7,792 nt of DNA from Candidatus Omnitrophota bacterium (lineage in GTDB: Bacteria; Ratteibacteria; UBA8468; B48-G9; DTJG01). Made by a program: the position numbers and the translations under genes. The stretch lies in NCBI GenBank assembly GCA_023818725.1, contig JAMWBX010000048.1, positions 1 through 7,792 on the forward strand. Direction: 5' to 3'. Positions 1 to 5,947 of the stretch are shown here, piece after piece. Positions within the stretch are counted from its first letter, which is position 1, and every line of letters begins with the position of its first letter. The notes under the pieces are model-generated. The model was given only the letters and a program-made list of their open reading frames with translations, was not told the DNA's origin and searched no databases.

Positions 1-2
1 AT

Positions 3-137
3 ATTTCTGCCATGGACCTTTCAAAAAGGAGGAAGGATTCTGGCATAGCGGTATTAAGCACTTCAAAGGGGGTCATGAGTAATCGTAAGGCAGCGGAATT
101 AAATGTCGGCGGCGAAATCTTATTCTATATTTGGTAG
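3..137 (+). CDS. rpsH: 30S ribosomal protein S8, 3' end only
   Basis: The last 44 codons of an open frame that enters from the left edge and ends at TAG 135-137. S8 binds 16S rRNA in the platform of the 30S subunit and in E. coli also represses the spc operon. The visible part carries the hallmark S8 C-terminus: [14 protein letters not shown] (residues 15-28 of the visible part), then VGGEI and the aromatic end FYIW. This matches the family pattern G-(I/V)-A-(I/V)-(L/V)-S-T-S-x-G-V-M followed by GGE and a final YVW-like end. The residues just before it read KDSGIAV where GLGIAV is usual. Position directly before rplF is the standard spc order. The N-terminal half lies outside the window, so length and any autoregulatory site cannot be judged. 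Confidence 0.93.
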   Translation: MSAMDLSKRRKDSGIAVLSTSKGVMSNRKAAELNVGGEILFYIW

Positions 138-145
138 AGGGCAAA

Positions 146-718
146 ATGAGTAGATTAGGGAAAAAACCACTTGATATACCTGATGGAGTAAAAGTTTCAG
201 TACTTGACGACACACTGTTAATAGAAGGACCGAACGGCAAAATTTCTCAGGATATTTTTGAAGGCCTTCAGGTTGTTGTTGAAGATAAGAAAATCTTTGT
301 CAGGAACAAGGTTTTTGAAGTCCGGAAATTCAGAAGATTGTTCAGGAAAACCGATGAGCGTCAGGGACTGATGCGTAAATTGATAAAAAATGGAATAGAA
401 GGAGTTACAAAGGGCTTTGAAAAGGTGCTTGAAATTCACGGTACTGGTTTTAAGGCAGAAGTAAAAAGTAACAAACTTATCTTGAACATCGGGTTTACGC
501 ATCCGGTTGAAGTTGATATTCCTGACGCAATAAAGGTGAAGGTTGAAAAAAATACAGTACTTACATTTAGCTCTTATAACAAAGAGCTTCTTGGCAATTT
601 TGTTGCCAGGGTTAGGAGGATTTATCCTCCCGAACCGTACAAGGGGAAGGGAATTAGATACGCAGGTGAATATGTAAGGCACAAAGTTGGAAAAGCTGCG
701 GTTGGCGCCCAGAAATAA
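146..718 (+). CDS. rplF: 50S ribosomal protein L6
   Basis: Encodes 190 residues. L6 binds 23S rRNA near the sarcin-ricin loop and the factor-binding region of the 50S subunit. The start at ATG 146 gives the classic N-terminus MSRLGKKPLDIP; GAGGG at 137-141 is four bases upstream. A TTG at 131 would add five residues overlapping rpsH and is not preferred. Two L6 repeats are visible: residues 1-90 with IEGPNGKIS (26-34), and 91-190 with GVTKGFEKVLE (86-96) and the C-terminal L6 signature PPEPYKGKGIRYAGE (161-175). The protein is about 10-15 residues longer than usual (175-180). Alignment by eye puts about eight extra residues near 53-70, and the usual LHGTTR motif reads as RQGLMR there. It follows rpsH by eight bases and precedes rplR. 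Confidence 0.96.
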   Translation: MSRLGKKPLDIPDGVKVSVLDDTLLIEGPNGKISQDIFEGLQVVVEDKKIFVRNKVFEVRKFRRLFRKTDERQGLMRKLIKNGIEGVTKGFEKVLEIHGTGFKAEVKSNKLILNIGFTHPVEVDIPDAIKVKVEKNTVLTFSSYNKELLGNFVARVRRIYPPEPYKGKGIRYAGEYVRHKVGKAAVGAQK

Positions 719-723
719 AGGAG
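717..723 (+). promoter_or_regulatory. Ribosome binding site of rplR
   Basis: AAAGGAG overlaps the stop codon of rplF and lies seven bases before a GTG at 731. It decides that GTG as the start of rplR, since no ATG gives a full-length L18. Confidence 0.8.
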
Positions 724-730
724 TTGAATC

Positions 731-1108
731 GTGAAGATAACAAGAGAAGTTAAAAGAAGGATGAGACACTTGCGGGTTAGGAAGAAAATAAAAGGAACTG
801 CTGAAAAACCAAGGCTTGTTGTTTTCAGAAGCTTAAAACATATTTATGGTTCGATAGTGGTTGACGATGTTCAGCCATGCAAGGTCATTACCACTGTATC
901 TTCTCTTTCCGAAGCATTCAAAAAGGCTGCAAAGGAAGACGAAAAAGGTGGGAATGTCAAAGGTGCTTTTCTCACAGGAACTCTTCTAGCTGAGAAGGCA
1001 AAAGCATTGAATATAGAAAAAGTAGTTTTTGATAGAGGCGGTTATCGTTATGCTGGCAGAGTTAAATCTTTTGCTGAAGGTGCAAGGAAAGGAGGTTTAA
1101 AATTTTAG
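731..1108 (+). CDS. rplR: 50S ribosomal protein L18
   Basis: Encodes 125 residues, near the usual 117-122. L18 binds 5S rRNA together with L5 and helps seat it in the central protuberance. The frame starts with GTG at 731 behind a good Shine-Dalgarno sequence. The basic N-terminus (RRMRHLRVRKKIKGTAEKPRL, in two halves at residues 9-20 and 21-29) is the family RNA-binding arm. VFRSLKHIY (31-39) follows, and the C-terminal block VVFDRGGYRYAGRVKSFAEG (98-117) is a strong L18 signature. The gene sits between rplF and rpsE as in most bacteria. Its last codons contain the Shine-Dalgarno sequence of rpsE, and its stop (1106-1108) overlaps the proposed rpsE start, which suggests translational coupling. 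Confidence 0.96.
   Translation: MKITREVKRRMRHLRVRKKIKGTAEKPRLVVFRSLKHIYGSIVVDDVQPCKVITTVSSLSEAFKKAAKEDEKGGNVKGAFLTGTLLAEKAKALNIEKVVFDRGGYRYAGRVKSFAEGARKGGLKF
1088..1095 (+). promoter_or_regulatory. Strong ribosome binding site pointing to an ATT start for rpsE
   Basis: AAAGGAGG is an almost full match to the anti-Shine-Dalgarno sequence and lies inside the end of rplR. The codon six bases downstream, in the rpsE frame, is ATT at 1102-1104. No ATG, GTG or TTG in that frame lies closer than GTG 1168, which is 72 bases away from this site. The next conventional start therefore cannot use it. Confidence 0.7.
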
Positions 1109-1602
1109 ACAGAGATACTATCATATCGCAGGTTGATGAACAGATAAGCGGAGAAGAAAAAGAAATTGTGATAGAAATTCGCAGGGTTACAAAGGTAACA
1201 AAGGGTGGGAAAAGATTGAAATTCCGCGCAATAGTTGTATGCGGTAATCAAAAGGGAGAGGCTGGTTTTGGAGTTGGGAAGGCGTCTGAAGTCCCCGAAG
1301 CAATTCGGAAGGCCCGCGAAAAGGCAAATAAAAACAGAATTTCAATATCATTGAAAGGCTCCACAATAAGTGCCGCTGTGGATGCAAAATACGACGCCTC
1401 ACGTGTTATTCTAAAGCCAGCCACTAAGGGTCATGGTCTTGTAGCAGGTAAGACAATGCGAGCATTTCTTGAGGTTTTTGGCGTAAGGGATGCTGTTTGT
1501 AAAGTGATTGGCTCCACCAGTGCAATTAATGTCTTAAATGCAACATACCGTGCGCTTAAATTTCTTGAATTAAAGGAGAAAAAAAGTGTTGAAGGTTTAT
1601 AA
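1102..1602 (+). CDS. rpsE: 30S ribosomal protein S5, probable ATT start
   Basis: S5 sits at the back of the 30S neck and shapes decoding accuracy. From ATT 1102 the product is 166 residues, as in typical S5 (E. coli 167); from GTG 1168 it is only 144. The frame between them has no stop and encodes ISGEEKEIVIEI (15-26), which aligns with the LEEKLIAVNRV-type first strand of S5. The N-terminal domain follows: RRVTKVTKGGKRLKFRAIVV (27-46), GEAGFGVGKASEVPEAIRKA (52-71). The C-terminal domain carries RVILKPATKGHGLVAGK (101-117) and NVLNATYRAL (143-152). The C-terminal domain is divergent: IPHE is lost (GSTISAAV at 86-93), GTGVIAGG reads GHGLVAGK, and GSxNPxN reads GSTSAIN. The gene overlaps rplR by 7 bases and rplO by 17. 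Identity is sure; the start codon is inferred, and a base error at ATG is an alternative. Confidence 0.9.
   Translation: MLDRDTIISQVDEQISGEEKEIVIEIRRVTKVTKGGKRLKFRAIVVCGNQKGEAGFGVGKASEVPEAIRKAREKANKNRISISLKGSTISAAVDAKYDASRVILKPATKGHGLVAGKTMRAFLEVFGVRDAVCKVIGSTSAINVLNATYRALKFLELKEKKSVEGL
1572..1578 (+). promoter_or_regulatory. Ribosome binding site of rplO
   Basis: AAAGGAG lies within the last codons of rpsE, seven bases before GTG 1586. That spacing favours GTG 1586 over the adjacent TTG 1589 as the rplO start. Confidence 0.75.
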
Positions 1603-2041
1603 TCTTAAACCTACAAAAGGTAGCAAACATAAAAAAAAGATTGTTGGCCGGGGTCATGGCTCAGGTCATGGCCAGCAATCTACTCGAGGACATAAAGGGC
1701 ATAAAGCCCGTTCAGGTTATCGGCTTGTTGGTAATTTTGAAGGCGGTCAGATGCCTCTTATCAGAAGGATTCCAAAAAGAGGCTTCAATAATAAGGCTTT
1801 CAAAGTCCAGGTACAGGAGGTAAATATTGGTTTGTTAAATACTAAATTTACTGACGGAAGCATTGTAAATCCTGAGGTTCTTATGGAGAAAAGGATTATT
1901 AAAAAGAAGGACTTACCTGTTAAGATACTGGGTAAAGGCAAGATTGAAAAGAAGATTGAAGTACATGCTCACGCTTTTTCAAAAAAAGCCAGAGAAGCAA
2001 TAGAAAAAGTTGGTGGTTCAATCGTAATTCTCAAAAAATGA
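1586..2041 (+). CDS. rplO: 50S ribosomal protein L15
   Basis: Encodes 151 residues, close to the usual 144-150. L15 is a late-assembly protein of the 50S subunit with a long basic N-terminal arm that reaches into 23S rRNA. The frame starts at GTG 1586 and overlaps the rpsE end by 17 bases, leaving no room for rpmD. The N-terminus VYNLKPTKGSKHKKK (4-18) is typical, followed by the Gly-rich arm GRGHGSGHGQ (21-30) and STRGHKGHKARSGY (32-45), which is unusually rich in histidine. FEGGQMPLIRRIPKRGF (51-67) is a strong L15 signature, and the C-terminal domain ends GGSIVILKK (143-151). The stop overlaps secY as ATGA. Confidence 0.96.
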   Translation: MLKVYNLKPTKGSKHKKKIVGRGHGSGHGQQSTRGHKGHKARSGYRLVGNFEGGQMPLIRRIPKRGFNNKAFKVQVQEVNIGLLNTKFTDGSIVNPEVLMEKRIIKKKDLPVKILGKGKIEKKIEVHAHAFSKKAREAIEKVGGSIVILKK

Positions 2042-3348
2042 TTACCGCATTTAAGGATACTCTGAAAGTACCGGATCTAAAACGTAAGATTCTGATTGTG
2101 ATTGCTTTGCTAACAGTGTACAGATTTGGTTGTTACATACCGGTACCTGGTATAAATGGTAAAGCCCTGGCAGCTTTTTTTGATCGCATGTCAGGTACCC
2201 TTTTTGGTATTGCTGACCTTTTTGCAGGAGGAGCGTTAAGCAATGCAACAATTTTTGCACTTGGAATCATGCCCTATATAAGTGTTTCAATCATTCTTGA
2301 ACTGCTGGCATCCATATTTCCGTTTTTTGAACATATGTTGAGAAGTGGCGTAGAAGGAAGACGAAAGTTGACACAGTGGACACGCTATGGCACAGTTATT
2401 CTCTGTTTGTTTCAGGGTTTTGCTGTTAGCGTATGGCTTGAAAATCCTGCGCATTTTGATGGAGTTGTCATGGTGAACAATCCGGGTTGGCTTTTCAAGC
2501 TTACAACAGTTTTGACTCTAACAACCGGTACGGTTTTTCTTATGTGGCTTGGTGAACAAATCACAGAAAAGGGTATTGGAAATGGGATCTCATTGATCAT
2601 AACTGCAAGCATTCTTTCAAGAATGCCAGTGGCAGTGCATCAGACCGCCCAGCTGGTGGGTGTTGGAGAGATTAACCCAGGGCTTGTTGTTTTGATGCTG
2701 GGGTTGATATTCGTTGTGGTTGGGGCTGCTATCATGTTGAATGAAGGAGAAAGAAGGGTACCTGTTCAGTATGCAAAAAGAGTTGTGGGAAGAAGAGTGT
2801 ATGGGGGCCAAACTACCTATTTACCGATCAAGTTGAACCCTGGTGGGGTTCTCCCTCTTATATTTGCAGTATCTTTCCTCACTTTCCCTTCAACAGTATT
2901 GAGATTTGCGAATAATCCATTTCTCCAGAAACTTGCAAATGTTCTCAATCCTGTTTCTGGTGCAGGGATGGTTTTGTACGCTATTTTGATTGTTGGATTC
3001 TGTTATTTTTATGCAAGCGTTATTTTCAATCCCGAGCGGGTGTCTGATGATTTGAAAAAATATGGAGGTTTTATCGCTGGAATCAGGCCTGGTAAGGCAA
3101 CAGGAGAGTATTTGGAAAGAATTCTTAGCAGGCTTACTCTTCCTGGTTCCTTGATGCTCACCGTAATTGCCATCTTTCCTTATATCATAATGCACATTTT
3201 CAAAATTCCGTATCTGATAGCGAGTATGTTTGGGGGGATCGGATTACTTATTGTTGTTTCTGTTATTCTAGAGACACTGCGGCAAATAGAAGCACATCTC
3301 ATAATGCGCCATTACGAAGGTTTTCTCAAGAAGGCTCGGGCAAGATGA
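2038..3348 (+). CDS. secY: Protein translocase channel subunit SecY
   Basis: Encodes 436 residues, the usual SecY length. SecY is the inner-membrane channel that, with SecE and SecG, exports unfolded proteins pushed by SecA and inserts membrane proteins with the ribosome. Ten hydrophobic segments are visible at roughly 17-36, 72-94, 116-136, 152-172, 183-203, 215-234, 268-288, 310-330, 367-388 and 393-412. A plug-like stretch (LFGIADLFAGGALSN, 55-69) follows segment 1. The SecA/ribosome-facing loops carry RRVPVQYAKRVVGRR (239-253) and RVSDDLKKYGGFIAGIRPGK (334-353), both diagnostic. The N-terminus MITAFKDTLKVPDLKRKI matches the family, supporting ATG 2038. There is no Shine-Dalgarno sequence close upstream, and the start overlaps the rplO stop as ATGA, so translation is probably coupled. 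Confidence 0.97.
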   Translation: MITAFKDTLKVPDLKRKILIVIALLTVYRFGCYIPVPGINGKALAAFFDRMSGTLFGIADLFAGGALSNATIFALGIMPYISVSIILELLASIFPFFEHMLRSGVEGRRKLTQWTRYGTVILCLFQGFAVSVWLENPAHFDGVVMVNNPGWLFKLTTVLTLTTGTVFLMWLGEQITEKGIGNGISLIITASILSRMPVAVHQTAQLVGVGEINPGLVVLMLGLIFVVVGAAIMLNEGERRVPVQYAKRVVGRRVYGGQTTYLPIKLNPGGVLPLIFAVSFLTFPSTVLRFANNPFLQKLANVLNPVSGAGMVLYAILIVGFCYFYASVIFNPERVSDDLKKYGGFIAGIRPGKATGEYLERILSRLTLPGSLMLTVIAIFPYIIMHIFKIPYLIASMFGGIGLLIVVSVILETLRQIEAHLIMRHYEGFLKKARAR

Positions 3349-3989
3349 GGGTGGTTATTTTATTCGGTCCTCCAGGTATTGGTAAAGGAACAGTAGGAAA
3401 TATTTTAAGTAAAAAGTGGAATATGCCTTTAATTTCAATGGGAGATCTTCTTAGGGACAATGTGAAGAACGCTACTAGCGCTGGCCTGAAAGCAGAAGCC
3501 TATATGAGAAAGGGTGAACTTGTGCCCGACGATGTTGTTTTTGAAGCGCTCTCAGAACGTATTAAACAACAAGATGCTACAGATGGAATTTTGCTAGATG
3601 GTTTTCCACGAAACATTAATCAGGCTCGCATGTTGGAAAGTCTTTTTGGGCATAATGACAAAATTATTTTGTTGAATCTTGTCGCTTCCATGGAAACTTT
3701 GATAGAAAGATTATCTTTAAGAAGAATATGTATAAGTTGTGGAGCAGTCTATCATTTGAAAAATATTCCACCAAAAAAAGATGGTATCTGTGATATATGC
3801 AACGGCAAGTTAATACAGAGGAATGATGATACTCCTGAGGTTATTTCAAGGAGACTCGCAGTTTTTCATAAGGAAACAGAACCTTTGATTAAATATTACG
3901 ATGAAAAACACACTGCAATTAAAATCAGTGCTGAGGGTGGTCCTGATGATATCATAAGGAGAATTGAGGGGACTAACCTGTGGGAATAA
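3345..3989 (+). CDS. adk: Adenylate kinase, long form with zinc-type lid
   Basis: Encodes 214 residues, the long form typical of bacteria. Cytosolic Adk catalyses ATP + AMP <=> 2 ADP and balances the adenylate pool. The P-loop GPPGIGKGT is at residues 8-16. The AMP-binding part carries GDLLRD (33-38) and LLDGFPRN (83-90). The lid holds four cysteines, C129-x2-C132 and C149-x2-C152, the pattern of a structural zinc site, followed by QRNDD (158-162) and SRR (168-170). Two departures from consensus: the Thr of the STGD motif is Met (SMGD, 31-34), and the Gln after the P-loop Thr is Val (17). The start ATG 3345 overlaps secY as ATGA, with AAGAAGG at 3328-3334 upstream. The secY-adk-map order is common in bacteria. 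Confidence 0.96.
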   Translation: MRVVILFGPPGIGKGTVGNILSKKWNMPLISMGDLLRDNVKNATSAGLKAEAYMRKGELVPDDVVFEALSERIKQQDATDGILLDGFPRNINQARMLESLFGHNDKIILLNLVASMETLIERLSLRRICISCGAVYHLKNIPPKKDGICDICNGKLIQRNDDTPEVISRRLAVFHKETEPLIKYYDEKHTAIKISAEGGPDDIIRRIEGTNLWE

Positions 3990-4729
3990 AGACATTGGAA
4001 GAGATAGAGAAAATTAAAGCAGCAGGTAAAATTTGTAAAAAGATATTGCTTGAAACAGCAGCCATATTGAAAGCCGGTATGACAACTTTTGAAATAGCGG
4101 AATTTGCAGAGTTTTTGATGGAGAAAGAAGGAGTAAAATCAGCATTTTATGGATACAGGGGGTACCCTGGTTTGATATGCATATCCATAAATGAAGAAGT
4201 TGTGCACGGGATTCCTTCTAAAACAAAGATTATAAGAAGCGGGGATATTGTATCTCTTGATATTGGAATAATAAAAGACGGTTATATTGGAGATTGTGCA
4301 ATTACATGTTCTGTGGGTAACGTAGGTGCTGAGAAACAGAGACTTATTAATGTTACAAGGGATTCATTGAAAATTGGTATTTCCTCAGTTTATGCTGGAT
4401 GCAAAACAGGCGATATTGGATGGGCAATACAGAGTTATGTTGAGAAATTTGGCTTCAGTGTTGTACGTGATTTTGCAGGTCATGGTGTCGGAAGGAATTT
4501 ACACGAACCACCAGAAGTACCCAATTTTGGGTACCCTGGCAAGGGTTATCAGTTGCCGGAAAATATGGTCATAGCGATCGAACCAATGGTAAATATGGGC
4601 AGTTTTGATTTGAGAATTCTTCCAGATGGTTGGACAGTTGTAACTGCTGATGGTTTACCTTCTGCGCATTTTGAAGACACAATTGTTGTCAAAAAAAATG
4701 GTTGTGAAATTCTCACCAGTACAGAATGA
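3980..4729 (+). CDS. map: Type I methionine aminopeptidase
   Basis: Encodes 249 residues, the usual length of the short bacterial type Ia enzyme without an N-terminal extension. It removes the initiator methionine from new proteins after deformylation when the second residue is small. All five metal ligands of the pita-bread fold can be seen: D94 (SLDIG), D105 (GDCA), H168 (GHGVG), E201 (IEPM) and E232 (FEDT). The catalytic-site histidines are H76 (VVHGIP) and H175 (NLHEPP). The start is GTG 3980, eight bases after GAGGGG (3966-3971), overlapping adk by ten bases. The N-terminus IKTLEEIEKIKAAGK is typical. Its end overlaps infA as ATGA. The enzyme acts on nascent chains, so its place among ribosomal genes fits its role. 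Confidence 0.97.
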   Translation: MGIKTLEEIEKIKAAGKICKKILLETAAILKAGMTTFEIAEFAEFLMEKEGVKSAFYGYRGYPGLICISINEEVVHGIPSKTKIIRSGDIVSLDIGIIKDGYIGDCAITCSVGNVGAEKQRLINVTRDSLKIGISSVYAGCKTGDIGWAIQSYVEKFGFSVVRDFAGHGVGRNLHEPPEVPNFGYPGKGYQLPENMVIAIEPMVNMGSFDLRILPDGWTVVTADGLPSAHFEDTIVVKKNGCEILTSTE

Positions 4730-4947
4730 TGGAGAACAAGACAGATAAAATAACTCTGACAGGTACGGTGGAAAAGGCACTTCCCGGTACAAATTTTCTG
4801 GTGGATCTGGATAATGGTATGAAGGTGACCGCTCATTTATGCGGAAAGATGCGTTTAAACTACATAAAAATTATTCCAGGTGATAGAGTTATTGTTGAAA
4901 TTTCACTTTATGATATTTCAAAAGGAAGGATTATAAAACGCATATAG
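4726..4947 (+). CDS. infA: Translation initiation factor IF-1
   Basis: Encodes 73 residues, the usual IF-1 size (about 72). IF-1 binds the 30S A site and assists IF-2 and IF-3 in selecting the initiator tRNA. The OB-fold signature is clear: [20 protein letters not shown] (9-28), then [19 protein letters not shown] (31-49) and [19 protein letters not shown] (51-69). Two tandem ATGs (4726 and 4729) are possible starts. The first overlaps the map stop as ATGA and no Shine-Dalgarno sequence lies close upstream, so re-initiation after map is likely; the choice changes the protein by one residue. Position before rpmJ is the standard order. Confidence 0.96.
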   Translation: MMENKTDKITLTGTVEKALPGTNFLVDLDNGMKVTAHLCGKMRLNYIKIIPGDRVIVEISLYDISKGRIIKRI

Positions 4948-4955
4948 GGGGGGCA

Positions 4956-5081
4956 ATGAAGGTTCGCAGTTCAGTGAAAAAAATATGTCCGCAGTGCAGG
5001 ATTATTAAAAGAAAGGGCACTGTTATGGTTATATGCAAGAACCCTCAGGATGGGCCAAAGCATAAACAAAAACAGGGATGA
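4956..5081 (+). CDS. rpmJ: 50S ribosomal protein L36
   Basis: A 41-residue gene found by reading the gap between infA and rpsM. L36 is the smallest 50S protein and holds a zinc ion near the base of the L7/L12 stalk. The N-terminus [14 protein letters not shown] and C-terminus PKHKQKQG are diagnostic. Likely zinc ligands are C11, C14, C27 and H36. Usual L36 proteins are 37-38 residues with four or five residues between the last Cys and the His; here there are eight (KNPQDGPK), an insertion of three or four residues. Only eight bases separate it from infA, and these form part of a G tract that also acts as the ribosome binding site. Confidence 0.95.
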   Translation: MKVRSSVKKICPQCRIIKRKGTVMVICKNPQDGPKHKQKQG

Positions 5082-5093
5082 GGAGGCTTAATT

Positions 5094-5510
5094 ATGGCTC
5101 GAATTTTAGGAGTGGAAATTCCGAATGAAAAAAAAGTTTTTATCGGTTTAACATATATCTATGGCATCGGTAGATCAATTGCAAACAAGATAATAAAGGC
5201 CACCGGGGTCAATCCCGACAAGAGAGTAAAGGATCTTACAGAGGAAGAAATTGGTAAAATTTCGAATTTTGTTCAGCAGAATTTCAAAATTGAAGGAGAT
5301 CTTAGAAGAGAAATCAGTGGCAATATTGCCAGGCTTGTAGATATAAACTGCTACCGTGGGTTAAGGCATAAAAGGTCGCTTCCTGTTCGAGGCCAGAGAA
5401 CGAGAACCAACGCTAGGACCAGAAAGGGGCCTCGCAAGACAGTGGGAGTGATAAGGGATAAGGCAGCGAGAAAGGCAATAAAGGCAAAGATTAAAGAAGG
5501 AGAAAGTTAA
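5094..5510 (+). CDS. rpsM: 30S ribosomal protein S13
   Basis: Encodes 138 residues. S13 lies in the 30S head, forms intersubunit bridges with the 50S central protuberance and touches P-site tRNA with its C-terminal tail. The start ATG 5094 is seven bases behind AGGAGG (5081-5086). [15 protein letters not shown] (1-15) and the helix-two-turn-helix segment [15 protein letters not shown] (19-33) are typical. The S13 signature follows: [20 protein letters not shown] (84-103) with [10 protein letters not shown] (106-115). The protein is longer than usual (118-126) owing to a basic tail of about 23 residues after GPRK, ending KIKEGES. It opens the alpha-operon-type block rpsM-rpsK-rpsD-rpoA-rplQ. 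Confidence 0.96.
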   Translation: MARILGVEIPNEKKVFIGLTYIYGIGRSIANKIIKATGVNPDKRVKDLTEEEIGKISNFVQQNFKIEGDLRREISGNIARLVDINCYRGLRHKRSLPVRGQRTRTNARTRKGPRKTVGVIRDKAARKAIKAKIKEGES

Positions 5511-5534
5511 TCAAAACATTTCCAGGGAGATAAA

Positions 5535-5936
5535 ATGGCAGAAAAAACGAAAAAGAAATATATTAAGAAGAAAAAAAGGCATGTAACAATTCCGATAGGA
5601 GTGGCTCACATAAAAGCAACATTTAATAACACGACCATCACAATAACTGATACTGATGGAAAGGTAATAGCATGGGCAAGCGCCGGTGTGGTTGGATTTA
5701 AGGGTACAAGGAAGGGTACACCCTTTGCGGCACAACTGGTAGCTGAAAATGTTGCAAGAAAGGTACAGAATCTGGTGAATATGAAAGAAGTGGAGGTAAG
5801 AGTTAAAGGGCCTGGGCCCGGCCGTGAGACAGCTATAAGAGCACTTCAAGCAGCAGGATTGAATGTAACTGCTATAAGAGATGTTACACCAATTCCCCAC
5901 AACGGTTGCAGACCCCCTAAGAGAAGAAGGGTATAA
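5535..5936 (+). CDS. rpsK: 30S ribosomal protein S11
   Basis: Encodes 133 residues, near the usual 127-131. S11 lies in the 30S platform close to the mRNA exit and binds 16S rRNA with S6, S18 and S21. The start ATG 5535 is five bases after AGGGAG (5524-5529). A very basic N-terminus ([12 protein letters not shown], 6-17) precedes [16 protein letters not shown] (24-39), [14 protein letters not shown] (54-67), [17 protein letters not shown] (88-104) and the C-terminus [18 protein letters not shown] (116-133), all S11 signatures. The 24-base gap after rpsM is the longest in the window and contains nothing visible apart from the ribosome binding site. Confidence 0.97.
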   Translation: MAEKTKKKYIKKKKRHVTIPIGVAHIKATFNNTTITITDTDGKVIAWASAGVVGFKGTRKGTPFAAQLVAENVARKVQNLVNMKEVEVRVKGPGPGRETAIRALQAAGLNVTAIRDVTPIPHNGCRPPKRRRV

Positions 5937-5947
5937 AAGGAGTTGAA

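Noticed and set aside
131..145. TTG 131 as the start of rplF
   Set aside because: It would overlap the S8 end and add five residues before the standard MSRLGKKP N-terminus; ATG 146 has GAGGG just upstream.
218..769. A 183-codon open frame on the minus strand across rplF
   Set aside because: It lies wholly opposite rplF and the start of rplR, shows no recognisable family pattern, and is explained as a shadow of the real coding strand.
1109..1167. A possible regulatory leader or tiny gene between rplR and rpsE
   Set aside because: The stretch is open in the S5 frame, encodes a fitting S5 N-terminus, and follows an ideal ribosome binding site, so it is better read as the start of rpsE.
5511..5534. 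Promoter or S4-type regulatory site between rpsM and rpsK
   Set aside because: Only 24 bases, with no -35/-10 pair or stable hairpin; the ribosome binding site takes up much of it.
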